Of a stretch of DNA of 64,000 nt, positions 41,830-55,159 are shown piece by piece. The first letter of the stretch is position 1, and the number at the start of each line of letters is the position of its first letter. Below the pieces are notes generated by a model. It did no database searches. It saw nothing but the letters and a program-made list of their open reading frames with translations, and was not told the DNA's origin. This stretch comes from Campylorhamphus procurvoides (taxonomy: Eukaryota > Chordata > Aves > Passeriformes > Dendrocolaptidae). The position numbers and the translations under genes were made by a program. Location of the stretch: assembly GCA_013396655.1 (NCBI GenBank), contig WBMV01008566.1, positions 208,533 through 272,532 of the forward strand, written 5' to 3'.

Positions 41830-42660
41830 ACTGCCTGGATGACTGCTGGGTTAAAGGGAAACCGGTGGGAGAAATGAACCAAATCCAAGAGAGATTACAA
41901 AACAGAGTTACAATTTACTGAAAAGATTACTGTAAATACAGTGATACAGAATAAAAATTGGTTTTAACCCACATAAACCAGATTTATAACTCAGCACCCT
42001 GGGGCACAAACAGAATGGTGTTCATTAGCCCCTGTGCTGAGCACGCCGTGGTCCCACTGAATACAAAGTAAAAGGAAAACCTGCTGGTGAGGATGATGGT
42101 TGCAGTCTTGTTGAGAGCGGCAGTCACAGTCCTCTTGAGGTTCTGGTCCTCCTCTGGATCCCATGAGTGGTACCAGAAGTCCTAAGTTTATACATGCTCA
42201 GGTTCAGGTGGGAATGCCCAGTACCTCCACCAGGGTGGGAGTTTCACAATGGGTGATTTAACTCTCTGAGTCATGGGATATTTTTGGAATCTTTGATGGT
42301 TTGGGTCCTTTCAGCTGCCTATTGTGCAGTCTCTAATGGCCCATTGGCAGACACGATCCCTAAGGCTGGTTGTGAAGGTGTTGATGCCTCCCCAGAGGGG
42401 AGCTATCATAGCTGAGTCATCCTTGTGAAGACAGAACCATTCCTGTGCCTTGCAGAATTCTTTAACACCCAGCTTGTAGCCTGAGGTGTCAGGTGTGCCC
42501 TGGGCAGCTGCTGCAAATGATCCACTAACAGTTCATCAGAAATTACATAGAAGGTGTAGAATACACAGTTTTGGTTATACCGTTACAGTGATAAACTGGT
42601 CCCAGCCACTGTAACTAGAACAATGATAAACAGCATTCATTAATTAGATGCTCTTAAAGT
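41830..42660 (-). mobile_element. Probable avian endogenous-retrovirus LTR (ERVL-like), antisense
   Basis: Read on the minus strand the segment has the order of an LTR: a U3-like part with GATGACTCAGCTATGATAGC and ATATCCCATGACTCAGAGAG, a TATAAA-type box in GCATGTATAAACTTAGGACT, then a U5-like part with AGAGGAGGACCAGAACC, AACCATCATCCTCACCAGCA and CATTTCTCCCACCGGTTTCC. I recognise this general pattern from LTRs in avian (especially passerine) genomes, but the exact family and both ends are uncertain. A 61-codon minus-strand frame at 41703-41888 overlaps the presumed 3' side and is not a known viral protein. No gag, pol or env coding sequence is evident beside it, so it is most likely a solitary LTR. 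Confidence 0.6.
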
Positions 42661-42803
42661 CCTAGATGTTTGTAGTTACCCTGCCCTTTGGATACACAGA
42701 AGTAATGAAAAGTCCTCTGGCTTCTTCCCAAGGTGGGACAGGCTTATCCAGGGGATGGTGTGAACACAGGCACATCCTCAGCACACCAACACAGGTGAGC
42801 ATA

Positions 42804-42887
42804 GAACAATCAGTGTCTGGAGAGCTCCTTGGGGATGAAAAGGCTGAACAATCAGTGTCTGGAGAGCTCCTTGGGGATGAAAAGGCT
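42804..42887 (+). repeat. Tandem duplication, two 42-base units
   Basis: The unit beginning GAACAATCAGTGTCTGGAGA occurs at 42804-42845 and 42846-42887 with no differences, so it is recent or under correction. Because 42 is a multiple of three, the open frame at 42666-43151 carries the 14-residue unit EQSVSGELLGDEKA twice. That frame has no recognisable domain, so coding is not claimed. Confidence 0.95.
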
Positions 42888-43255
42888 GGACCTGGCCGTC
42901 AGAGTCATCCCATCACACCATCAGGGACCAGGGCAGCCCTGGTACTGGGTACCACCCTAAGGACAGGAACCCAGTCCTGGGCAGTCTCCTTCCTGAGCCA
43001 TGATGCACTGTGTCAAGCACCCATTGCATTCTATCCCAGAGGTCACTGCCTCTCTTCAGCACACACAACTGCCTCCAGCTGGCAAATACATTTTTGTGTC
43101 ACTGTTTTCATAGCCTTTCTGCGTTCTTTAAAAACACTGACAAGATACTAGGCTGAAGAGCGAACGTCGAGGGTAGAAATAGATCCGAGCAAAACAAAGC
43201 AACCTCTCAGCCATATATATTCTCCTATGGGCAATAAATGTCTTTGGTTTTGTAG

Positions 43256-43338
43256 GTGCAGGAGGACTGGCTATGCTGCTGAGGGACCCACTGGGACCGT
43301 GCTCCTGTGAAAGTTCTGAAGCCGAGGAGTGTGCAGGG
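43256..43338 (+). other. Exon-like segment with consensus splice sites
   Basis: A T-rich tract ending TTTGGTTTTGTAG (43243-43255) precedes it and GTAAGTCT (43339) follows it. The 83-base segment is open in one frame, including an ATG at 43273, and reads LAMLLRDPLGPCSCESSEAE, which I do not recognise. A second AG at 43260-43261 is an alternative acceptor. It could be an unannotated exon of a read-through transcript or a long non-coding RNA, or a chance match close to the LTR. Confidence 0.25.
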
Positions 43339-46300
43339 GTAAGTCTCCTCTCACTGTGTCATTCTTGGAGGTACAAGGATCTGTACTGTGCTAAAATACA
43401 GAGCTTGATGGTGCCCCATGCTCAGTGGAGCACGCCACATTTTCAGCTGCCAGCAGGTTGTCATGGTGGGAGTAGTTTGCAGAGCAGACCCCATTCATGT
43501 ACACTGCACTCACCTGACTACTGCAGGGCCTCTTTTATACATTTGAAAACCCAGTGCAACAGTTTGGATTAGGAGGATTTTCAGTAAAGGTGAATCTCTT
43601 GCAAGGTTTTATTAAATAATCCTGGCAGTTTACAGAAGATGGAGTCAAAACAATGATCCATAATTCCTCACTGTCAGTCAATCCCCTATACGTCTTCCCT
43701 TGAATGTTTTCTTCTTCTCAGGTTCCCCTGCAGTTACTCACCTCCTTTCATATGCTGGACAGCTTTGTGCAAGCAACTTGTCTGCATGAGGAGGGCAAGT
43801 TATTGAGAAGTGTTGCCTTCATTTGGTAGCCAGGTGTATTTGGGTGGCATGTGGAAACACGCTGTTTTGCTGACAAAGCCATGATGGGAATACTCCTTTT
43901 TCCTTGTCAGTCTCACTGTGATCATGTGCAGCCATGTGTTTTTAACAGCAGCAAAAGAATTCGTAAGATACTGACAGTGGAAAGGCAGTGAATGCACAAG
44001 TGACTTCCTGCACGCCCAAGACATTCATCTTCAGGATGGTCAGTATTGCTGAGCATGAAGCAGTTTTTGTCTGAAGACAAAAACAACCATGTTAAAAACT
44101 GGAGGCCTCTCCAAAATTTTATCATAGATTGGACATTGTAAAATAAAAATGCAAAGTAGCCCTTATAAGTGCCTAAAAATATTTCAATCTTTCACACTTC
44201 TTTAAATCAAATTAAAATAGTAATCAAGGCTGTTAAACAGGTTCAGATGAGACTGTTGAAGCGTATTTCATACATCTGCTATAAAAGTGGAGTTGGTTTT
44301 TTGGTTGTTGTTGTTTTTTTTTTTAATTACAGTTAGCTAATTTTAGCCCAATAACTAACCCTTTCCTAAGAGGAGCATTTAAAGATAAAAATGCAGTAAG
44401 TTTATTTCTCCTAGTCTGTGAGTAAAACCTGATGTAAGAAGCTCACATCAGCTAGTTTTAAGATCTTAAAGGCCATGAGGAATAATCAGCTAAATTCAGC
44501 ACCTGCAAAATCTTTTTGTTTATTTTTAATGAGGAAAATGTAAACACAAAACATATTTTGATTTTTCTTTTAATATTTACTTGTTTCTTTTACTATTTAA
44601 GAAAAAAATTAATTTTCTCAAAATCCAGGTTTTATTTAAGTGGTGTTAAAATCCAAAAGGAGATGGAGTAATATAATGTTTAAAAAATACCAAATCAAAA
44701 TGATCTGCTAATAATAAATATGAGTCTGACTACATGTAGCTAACAATTTAGAATGGACAACATAGCGCAAAATTTTACACTCTTGGCTATCAAAAGCAAT
44801 CACCAAATTTAAGGTTAAATCTGCAATAAAGCAGCAAACTAACATGTTGTCAGGGCTATTAGTCAATGAGAATCTGCCTTTCTTTAGGGAAACATTTACA
44901 ACACAAGCAATAAAAGTAAGCTTCAAATTGCTAATGCAAAGAAGTTAAAACTATACTTTTGTGTTATGGTTAAATCAGATATTTAAATCATTCTGATTGC
45001 AGCTGCAGCAGGGACTTGCACAGTCATTCCCTGATGTTTTGCCCTGGTTGCTATCAGTGCTCTGCTCAATGTAGTATTGCTTCATGGCAGCTTGTGTATC
45101 ACAAGAAGGACCTCTAGGGCTGCTGGAAAAGCTCTGAGATAGAATTTAACCAGCCTGTAACTTTCTCTGCCTTGAGCTAAGGTCATACTTAAGTAAGAGG
45201 GGGGAAAAATGTTCAGTGACTGTGGAATGCAATTTGTTTTAATAACACAGTACTTCCAGTGCTTGGGAGTGTAATGTACCACAGAAAAAAAATCTGACTT
45301 AGCATTGTTTCCTCCTTGGCTTTAAAAAAGAGGTCTCGTTTTTTTAATAAAGACCCCCACTGAAGGAGGAGGTTTAATGACAGAATTTTGTAAGAGGGAG
45401 GCTGACTCAGTGCTGCCACTAATGCAGTGTGAGCAGAATCAGCAAAATACTAGCCCAGGAAGGTCAATAAAGTCCACAAAAGTATCCTTACCTTCATGGA
45501 TAGCAAATGACAAGGAGCTGAAATTTTCTTTAATAACATGCTAACAATTTGTGAAAGGGATGGTCCTCATGTTTGAGACAAAGACTATATGGAACAGATA
45601 GATATGAACTCTTCCAAGCTTGCATTTCCCAAGAGAGACAAATCCAAAACCATTGTCCTTTCTACTGCCAAAATATCAAACAGGCAATGCTATTTACATA
45701 TAAGAAAACTATAGATTTTAGATCAACTCAGAAAATAATCCATGCTGACCTCGTTGCAATACTCTTTTGATAATATCAAGAGAAAGTATATTTTCAGTTA
45801 TTAGAAATAGGAAAGATAATTCCTCTTACCTCTGTTATTTTCAACATCCTACTTAGTCCAAGGGGAGACCTGGGCTCTCATAAAGTTCCCTTCAACTTTA
45901 ACAAACTATTAACAAAGAAGCAGCAAGGTACAGTTAGGTTCTGATTGTGCTCTTGACTTTCTGGTTCAAGACAATGGTAATTTGTGCAGCTTTAAATGCA
46001 GTGTAGGAAATTTTTATATCTAATAGGTAATGACATGCATGACCAGTGAAGACAGGATAGGGATCAGTAAACAAATGTTGCACTTGTATCATTCTCCCTC
46101 TCAAGAAGGGAAAAACACAGTCGTCTAAAGTAACATGCTCAGAAGGAGTCAAACAGGACCTACTGTTGACTAAGACAAAGTTTATGAATTATCTTGGAAG
46201 GGTTTTTTGTTTCTTATGTTTTTTATATTTCTTCCTTCTTTTCTAAATGGCAGAATGCTGCTTCTTCATTGTTGCATTTAAAACACATCCTGTTATGCCT

Positions 46301-49300
46301 GCAGCTCTTTTTAGAGTGCAGGTTCAGAATACCATGTACTTTATTACTGAGCCATTCTTGCAGCTATTGCTCAAAAAGAAGGGTATGTGTGTGGGAGTAG
46401 CATAAACCATAGCTGGTTGTCTTTATTTTTCCACCATCATTGCTGCTGACTGCTAACAAGGAAGATGTACATATACACCATTTGGCTTTTCTGCAATACT
46501 GCTGTACGGAAGATTGAGAGATTATCTTGGTGAACAACTTCTAATTTCAGCAAAACCTCTAGGACCATAAAAAGATCAGCAGTAGGCTGAAAGAATGTGT
46601 CTTGCAGTGAAAAGAATGCTACTATTTTGCTGTTATATTTTATCAGAGATAAAGAACTTTAATTTGCTGCTTCATTGGTGTTACGAAATACTGTAACACC
46701 AAAAAAACTACATGAGTCCAGAAATTTGTGGAATGAAATTAAGCCATTTCTCTGTTCAGCTGCTCAAAACCAAATCCAAAACAAACAAAACCCCACAAAA
46801 ACAAACAAAACCCACCAAGCAGATCAAGGATACACCCCTTTCCCTAATCCTTCCTCTTGCCCTTTTGCCATAAATGTGTTGTGGATGAAAACTTTAGAGA
46901 TAACTCAAAATGACAGAGGGTTTGATATTTTGAGCACTCCAGATCAGTTTATAATGGAAATGCTCTTTCTGCACAATACATGTATCTGAAGATTGTGAGG
47001 CCAGATAGCAACAGTCCCTGGTCATCTTTTGACGTTTAAACCTGCATGGTCTTATATCTCCTTCTTCCTGACCCTTCAGGCAATTTCAGACATATCTTGC
47101 TGCTGTGCCAGCCATGAAGGGGTGCTACTGAAATTCAGAGACATTGTATGCAGTAAAACACCAAGGCAAGGTACAAAGCAACTTCAAAGGGGAAAGTAGT
47201 TTATTTTCAGCAGCTGATGCTTTCCCTAGTTGTCTCCTGTCAGCTCTCATCACTGCTTTCCCAGGCTGCACTCTCAACCTCTGGTCTAGGCTAAATCCCA
47301 CGTCGTGCTGGTCAGCAGAGCTGAGCTGGGTGACAGAGAATTCATCTGAATCACCGCACTGCATGTCACAGCACATGGGTAATAGTTCATTTCCAATTAT
47401 TTCTGCTCTCACACGCATCTTTGTATCATGATGGAGGCAGGCAATATTGGTCAGAGAAACCAGAGATTCGTCAGTCATTCAAAGAGATCAGAGACATTAT
47501 GTTCGATCTCTGGCACTGCAATTTTATTTCTGTGAATCTGCATGGAAACTGTCAAAGCAAAGTAACAAGATTGTCAAGCTTTGGCACCCGTGTAAAGTAT
47601 ATCCACCCACACCTTCATACCCAAAGACAAATAAGATTGCCTTTTCCAACAGTGTGTTAGATATTAAAATGCACAACTGTTTCGTAGTGCAGAGCTGGAC
47701 TTCCATACAGAATACTGTGTATATTTAATCAGCAGACCTATTACCAGATTCTTGTATCATCTTATTATAGCTTATTATAGCTTCATTTTGCCTGATTGCA
47801 GTTCTGATGATCAGAAAATGTAGCAAAGGTAAGACCTCAGCTTACTGAAGGGACAACCAGTCCTTCAGGCTGGCCATCAGTTTGGTCATTATGCCTGTTA
47901 CTTTTCTAAGTCAAGAATGAGGCACCCCTTTAGGAAACTGATACTGTTATTTGAGAGGCAAAAAACACATACATTGTCATGAGACAAAGCACTTCTTTGA
48001 AATTATTATCCACTACTTAGAAATATTGTTCACTTGTCACTGACTTTCTGAGAGCCTTCAGGTAGTCTTGGTTTTCTCAGGCATTTCTAATGTTGCCAGC
48101 TACACTGCAGCAGATGACACATTCCAGTTGGAGGCATTTAACACCACTGCAATAGTGCTGGAAGGAACAAGCATCCAGTCTTGAGTACAGGGAAGGCTCG
48201 GTAAAATGTCCTGAGAAGGCAGCTTAACTGCTGAAATTTGTACTTCAATGTGCAAAACTCAAAAGACTGAAAGGTATTGAGGATTTTGACCATTCATTAA
48301 GCCTGAAGCAACATGAAAGTGGAATTGTTAGGCATATGGCAAGAGAGTCTTGCTGTTTTATGTATTAGGGATTTCAGTCACTGGAGGCTGATAGGATTCC
48401 CCATCTAGGAGTAAAAACAAAGGCAGAAGGATTTCTCTTCTCCATTATTGTCACAGCATATCTGTGGCAATGCTTCAGGAAAAGATGACAAAAAGTACCT
48501 TTCTGCATTTACTTAGTGTTTGGAACTGGAGCAAGCACTGCATTGGTTTTGCGTAGTAATTGAATGTACAAAACTTAAGAAAACTGACTTGTTTCTGAGG
48601 CTACTACTTGAGAGCTGAAAACATTAGGAAATTTCAATATGAGCAGATAAAGATTTAAATGGTATTATTTTAAATAGTTACATAAGTAGCTCTGTGTAGT
48701 ATTAGTTGTCAAGTTTTGCCTGTCTTTTTTTCTTCCTGGTATGAAAGTTTTGTGTTACATCCTTTTCTGCTCATCACACTTTCTTGTCACAGACCCTGTC
48801 AGTTCCTCAGTTCTTTCAAAATCCATCTGCCTCTCTACACATTCATTATGGGGGTCTTTTTTGCTATGACTGCAACCTATTCTAACCCAGACTTCTTTCC
48901 CAATTTCTACTTCTTATATAAATCCATGCAGGTGTTTCAAAACCAGAAGTTTCACTCTTCTCTACCACTAGATCTGTTCAGATCTACCAAGGCCACTTGA
49001 AAGCCTCAGAGTCCCTTCATATTTTGTCTCTGCTGCTAGTCCCGGGTTCCCACCTGGCTTGGTTTCTGCTAATTGTTCTTGTTTGCTGCCACTTTTACTT
49101 CAATCTACCCTTCTGTGTTTCCCAGAGTTGCTTATCTCCTTATCTGACTCTTTTTCCTGGGGTGACTCTGGTCCCAGTCTTTCCTGCAGAGGCAAATGTC
49201 TCTGCACCTTAACACTCGTTATTGCTTGCATTTTGATAACATCATGGGCCAGATAAGAAATCACTATGTTGAATGAGGTAAACTTACTAAAGGAAAGCCT

Positions 49301-49752
49301 GTTTCTAGTCGAGGTCTCAGTAAACACTTCAGATCCATCTAACAGCTATGGCATAAAAAAAAATTCCAGTTCTTTCTTCTATCACAGTTTTGATGATTAA
49401 TGACAACAAAGTATTTTTGTGTTATCTTTGCCTGAGCAACTGGAATTTATAGTTATCTTTATAACTCAGTCCTTGCAAATACTACAAAATTGAATATTCA
49501 GTGAAATACACTATGTTTGTATGTTTATGTGTAGATACTTAAACATTTCTGGACCTTAAATTTTGTGAATCAGCTACACAAACAATCTGAGTAACTACAG
49601 AACTTTCATTAACTATAAAGCCTAATATATTTAAGCTGTTACAGGATAACACTGCTTTATTCTCTGCAGACAACTTTATTCTTTGTCTTGTCATTTTTAT
49701 TGTTCCAGTGGTAGTGAATAAAACCCTGCATCTGTTCCTCAGGAAGGACTTA

Positions 49753-49801
49753 ATCCAAAGCTCATTGAAAGCATTGGAAGCGTCTCCATTGGGCTTTGGA
49801 T
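49753..49801. repeat. Palindromic MITE-like repeat
   Basis: ATCCAAAGCTCATTGAAA at the left pairs with CCATTGGGCTTTGGAT at the right. The motif GGGCTTTGGATCA next to CCATTG is typical of an old palindromic element shared by birds and other reptiles. Confidence 0.6.
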
Positions 49802-50805
49802 CAAGCTCTTTAGTTCACAAACAAATGCTCTTTGTGAGAATATGCTATTCAAGTATTGTATAGAAGAGTTACAGAGGTTCCCTATTTCTAAAATAATGAC
49901 TGCTGTTTAAATCTTTTTTGCTATGCCTGTTCAGTTGGAGGAACAATATGAAACTGTACATAATTGTTGAAGTAATGTAGTCTGTGATTACTTGCCCCAG
50001 CAGTTGATATAAATGTTGAATATGTAATGGTAACAAGTAGTGCTATATTTATATGGCTTTTCCTATGTACACAGTAATTAAAAAATATGTAGTGATACAC
50101 TTTCTGTTCCTGAGGAAGATCAGGCTCAATCAGGCAAGCTGGACACAGGCAAGCCATCTCTCAGTACTGCCTTATGTTGATGTTATTGATGAAACAGACT
50201 TGAAAGAGAGATTTGTAGAATAAAAAGGGGATACTACTGAATGAGATTTTTTTTCTACACTTAGGAAAAGGAGCAGACTGAAAGGAGTCACAAAGCCCAC
50301 AACAGTAGAAAGAAACAGGGGTTATTGTGGAAGTGGATACAAAGAGACAAAGATAAGGCAGGAGAAATCAAAGCAGAAACCTTAGCTGGAATAAGACTGT
50401 AAAGAACTTTAAGTGAAACATTACAGCTCCAGATTTGCAATGACTGCATTTTCCAGAAGGAGGGAGAGCCATGAGTCAGTTCTGCAGTGGTACCCCTGTA
50501 AGCTGCAATAAGATTTTTTTTTTCCCTTACAATATACTGAACACTTCTTTGAATTTCTTGTGAAGGGGAACTCGTAGTTCCTGTGAACTTGATGCCAGTG
50601 AAACTTGCTTGGTTTTGCAACTGCAGAACAGAGTAACTTCTTCGTGTGGGTGTAGATTACACAGTTACTACTGGGTATTACTCCTGTGACAGAACTGCTT
50701 GTAGTTTAAAATACACTACGCTGTGTGGTAAGTGCTGGCAGGGCTACTCACATAGTTTGTAAGCTGATGATGACTAAACCAGTTTATGGAGCCATTACTA
50801 AAACA

Positions 50806-50880
50806 TTACTCACTGAAGGAGTCACACTTAAGTCAATGAGATTACTCATGTAGCTAGTGGCTGATACAGATCTTGCCAAG
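50806..50880. repeat. MITE-like relic
   Basis: ACTCACTGAAGGAGTCACAC, TTAAGTCAATGAGATTACTC and ATGTAGCTAGTGGCTGATAC resemble the half-decayed palindromic element with a GTCAATG core and flanking ACTCA and TACTCATG motifs. Confidence 0.45.
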
Positions 50881-51084
50881 CTATTCCACCACACAATAGA
50901 TGTGTGTAAATGGGCGTGTTAGTCAGGTGAATAACCCTAGAAAAGAATTTTAAAGTTCATACTATGCATGAACTGTTACTATTTGTACTCCCTAACCACA
51001 GTTGAGGTCCTATTATCTTCTGCAAAATCCCACTAACTGGTAGTCCCTGTCCTAAAATTCATCAACTCATACAAACAAATAAAG

Positions 51085-51176
51085 GAAAGTGACTTGCCTT
51101 CATTCACATCACAAGTCAACAGCAATGCCAGGAATAGAACAGGAATCTCCAGTCAGTTCTCTACCACCAGCTCCCT
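51085..51176 (-). repeat. MIR-like SINE relic
   Basis: GTGACTTGCCTTCATTCACA, TCACAAGTCAACAGCAATGC and CAGGAATAGAACAGGAATCT follow the reverse complement of the MIR core (GTGACTTGCCCAAGGTCACA, then CAGAGCTGGGAATAGAACCC). Strongly diverged but in the right order. Confidence 0.6.
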
Positions 51177-52195
51177 ACCTCTGTAATTCGCAACATTTCA
51201 TCCCTACACTGAATATAAAGCATTTATGAATGTGACCTCCAAACTTCCTACAGCTCTTCTGCTAACTGACTGATGGATCTCTGCATTCATTAGCTTTATA
51301 AATGCACAGAGAATGCACTGAAGTACCATTTTCATCTCACACACATTATTACAAGCTGGTGCATTCCCTCATCCAGCTCATCTAAATGTTATTCTGCAGT
51401 CCGAGAAATAACCAGAACCACAAGAAAAGGAAAATTAATCACAACATTTCTGACAGCTATTTTAACACACTTAAAAATCTGCATCCCAAGCAAAACCCAT
51501 TTTTCATATTCAGTAAATTCAGTGTGGAGGCTACTACATCAGTCATTACCTTTCAGGACTGCATTTCATTTTATAAATATTATAAAAGTGCCTGGCACAT
51601 TTAGCATCATTATTACAGTATTTTCCTTAATTTCTTTACTCTGCATTGCTCTCAGCATCTTTGGGAGTTCACAGAGAACAAGAATAGTGTGCTGGGCTGT
51701 AAAACAGCAACCTGAAAGAATTTCTGATAGGAAGAGGCATCCCCTTTGAATTATTCTCCACTTGAAGGTTCACTGCATAACAATAAAAAAATCTGTTTCA
51801 CTGTAACCAGGCTCCCATATACTGACAGGCTCCCAAAGCAAAGACTCTGAGTAACTCCTGTTTCTCCTGGATAAAGCAGGAGCAGCAGATGCAGATACAG
51901 CTTTGCTCTCTTCTCTCCCTTTTTCTCTCTCTGCTCCTCCACTCTAAAGATCTTTGTCTTTCCTTTCCTTCCCTTCTCTTTATCTCCTCATTCTAAGCCA
52001 CCCTGTGTCTCTTCCTCACTCCAGGCACTCTTTATTGGCAACGGTTCCATCCTCTTTCTGCCCATGGAAGTGCATATATCTGTACAGAGGCAGATTGTAA
52101 ACTAGGTCAGCTTATATGGCAGAGACAAAAAGAGTAGAAATAAGAGCCTTTTTGTATAATAACAGGGTGTCACATAAGCACGTGGCCCTGTTGTC

Positions 52196-52240
52196 AGAGA
52201 TGTTGAGCATCTGCTGTTACCACTGACTTCAGTGGCACTA
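52196..52240. repeat. Palindromic MITE-like relic
   Basis: CAGAGATGTTGAGCATCTGC followed by CCACTGACTTCAGTGG, a near-perfect palindrome. It matches one arm and the centre of a common old reptile and bird palindromic element. Confidence 0.5.
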
Positions 52241-54289
52241 GTCCTCATGTTCACAGGATTCAAAAGTAGAAAAACATCCTCAGTTTTGCAGTCTCCTGCA
52301 AGCAGAAGTTCAGATAGGTGGTTGAACTTCCTTGAGGTTTTCCAAGACATCACACCAATCTCCAGGTCTGTTTTTGTCGATTTTTCCTACAGCACAGTCT
52401 TGGGATTTAAATTGGTCAGTCATTGGAGCAGGAATGATGTAATACTGGGGATAATACATTTCAGTCCACAGGCACATAAAGAGGGCCTGAAATAGAATGA
52501 CAGGTGAGGAACTCTCATTTGGGTGTTAAAAATAACTATTTTTCTTGACAAATATTTTGTTAATGCATCTATTTGTATACCCTTCCTCCTTTCAGAGTTT
52601 TTAGGACAATACCAACTAATCCTGCAACCCATTATTTAGGTAAAGGTATTTTAACTTCACAGTAAAAATAAGGGGCGTCTGCACTCCAGCAAAGATTAAT
52701 TCCTCCTTCCCCCTACCTAAAGCTGTCTGTAATGCTGTAAAAAAATTACAGAGAATTAACAAACCACATCTTTAAAACAAAACTTTGTGTTGTTGTAACC
52801 ATTGAAAATACAAATCAGAAGCAAAAGGCAAAACTCACTAAAATATACACACTAAATTCACATTTGATTTCCTCTGTGGTATATTAGACTTGTGTTACCT
52901 AATTAAAACTAAGTAAATACATCCCTCTCATAAGGAAAAGAAAAAAATTCAAACAGTATTAGTCTCATTTGTGATACTGTTTTATCAATGGAAGAAAATC
53001 TGTGTTGTAATCACACAGTTCAGACGAATCTTTTGTGAGGCCATTAAGCAGGAAAGGGATAGAGGGTAATTGTTGGCATAAAAAGACAGAGGGGTGTGAA
53101 CCCAAGAAAAGGGGCTCTGAAATTCTGTCTTTGGCAGTATAACATTGTTTTTTGTTATGAGTATCACAGATTTCTCTCAACAGTCTAGTTTTGCCAGCCT
53201 CCAAAATCTGAGGCCTTTGGAAAGTGGAAGACTGCACTATGCTTATTTTAATTATGATTTTGAGGCCTTTTTGCATGGAGAGGACCTTTTTGCATGGTTC
53301 TGAAGGTTTCCACACGTAAAAAAAACTAATTTAATTCCTCCCCTCCCTTCTGATAATTGTCTTACTCTGTTTCTAGCAGCTGAAGTTTCTAAAAACCAAA
53401 CAAACGTGGTCAGACCTATGAAACATACAGAAGGGATGCTATCCCCATGCTCCTCTTCCTCTCTCTCTCCTCCACAACCCCATATTGCCATCTGGATTGC
53501 TACCTATCTGTGGGACTACAGACTCTTAAAACTGCAGGGTAGGGCATGAGCAGTCCATGCATCTTTTGCCCCCTGCCTGCTCTCTGCAAACAGGCTGAGT
53601 GTGGATGTACTGTGGTTCTAGTACTTGTCCTGTACCATATCCTAGGACAAAGAGTAGGAGTTCTGTCTCTAGGCAGGCAACTGAATCGCAGACATTGTCG
53701 GGAACATTCCTAGATGGTGCAGCTGAAGCACCCCTGTTCAGAGCTGGTCTCCCTTCTTCCATCCTGTGCCCCATGCTAGTGGCAAGTAAAAAATGTGCAT
53801 TAAAAATGCCAACCTTGATACAGAGAATTTACAACAAAGTACGAGAGAACAGATGGCTGCTGATAGGGAGAATGGCACCATTCCCCGTGTCAAAGACCTT
53901 GGTGAGGTTTTGTCTCTACCATGCTCTTGTGTGCTTTCAGACACATGTATCTGCAAAGAGGGCTGTGGCTACATCTCGTTGATTATTAGGATAGTTTCTC
54001 TACTTACATTAATAGCACCAGAGTATGAGTCTGCAGTTATCTATGTATGCCTCAGTCTTCTTATACCACTTGCTTTATTACAAGACTTTTTCACTATCAC
54101 AGCATTCAGGCAACAATGTATGAGCATCTGTGTCCTTGAATTCTCACCAGAGAATGCAGCAGCTGAATTGTCAATAGTGGCATGTAACCTCCCATTTAAA
54201 ACATTGGCACCTGAAGAGTGGAGGGTAGAAAATCTGATACTAAACTTCAATACAGACTCTGGAGGGCTAGAGGTTTGCAAATCTCATTC

Positions 54290-55065
54290 CTGTACTGTCC
54301 AAATACAGAGGTCTCCGAAAGGGTCAACAAAAATGTGGGTAAGGGTGATCTAATTTCCATATCAGACCAGGTTTCTAAAGGATTCTTGACAAAGGCTTTT
54401 AAGGAGACTAAGCAGCAACAAGAAGCAGCAAAGCCCTGCTATAGCTCAGTAATTGCTTAGAAGATAAAATTCAAAGGACAGGAATAATTCACCAGTTCTC
54501 ACAATGAAGGGAGGTGCTGGATGGTGTAGAGTTCTGCAAGGGTCAGTGCTGTGAGGTATGCTGTTCAGGGTTCTCAAACCTTACCTGGGAACGGAGTCAA
54601 AGTTCATCAGTGGTATTAGTCAGGAGAAAGAGGAAAGACTGTGAAGAACTACACAAGGACATTGTGAGACTGAATGGGCAATAAAAGAAATCCAGTATAG
54701 CTAAATGTGAAATAATGCACATGGAGAAAGTCATTAAAATGGCGGGTTCTGAGCTGGCATGAGTAAACTCTCAGAGTGGTAACAGGCAGTTCCACAGAAA
54801 CATCACCTCCTGTGATCAAAAGTTCCTCATAAAATATAGTCAAGAAAAAACATCATTGTGCCACTGAATGAATCCATGGTTTGCTCACATCTTAAATACG
54901 GTGTTATTTCTTAAACTCAAGACCTTTTAGATCAGGAGCATGCTCAAGAGAGCACCAAGGATGGTAAGAGGTACGGAATAGTCTATGAACAAAGGCCCCC
55001 ATGAGCAACCTACAACTCTTCAGCCAGGAAAAGTAATGATGTAAAATTATTACAGTGGAGATCTG
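54290..55065 (+). mobile_element. Old, heavily decayed CR1-type LINE (reverse-transcriptase to 3' region)
   Basis: In sense order: AGGGTCAACAAAAATGTGGG and TAAGGGTGATCTAAT, then GATTCTTGACAAAGGCTTTT (the FxKAFDxV region of RT), GTTCTGCAAGGGTCAGTGCT, GAAATAATGCACATGGAGAA and finally GGATGGTAAGAGGTACGGAA. These match successive parts of ancient CR1 elements shared by turtles, crocodilians and birds. Many indels destroy the frame. Confidence 0.7.
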
Positions 55066-55159
55066 CAAATCGATGAGCACCTCGGAGGGAGGGTCAGCTG
55101 TTCCTCATCTCCGACACAGGAACTGAAAGGATAACTGAAACCAAAAATGAAAGATAGAG

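Larger units (their letters stand above)
42661..54289. other. AT-rich non-coding region between PALM2 and the CpG island (right part)
   Basis: No gene is recognised. It contains the tandem duplication, the exon-like segment, several palindromic relics and a MIR-like relic. Open frames of 95-190 codons (for example 53793-54353) show no domain; the end of the last one runs into an old CR1. Confidence 0.6.

Noticed and set aside
51540..51610. Possible MIR 3' end around GTGCCTGGCACAT
   Set aside because: Only about a dozen bases match and the rest of the element is absent, so chance is likely.
53793..54353. 186-codon + strand open frame with hydrophobic stretch
   Set aside because: Its end runs into an old CR1 and the rest has no family match. 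The hydrophobic part is probably chance.
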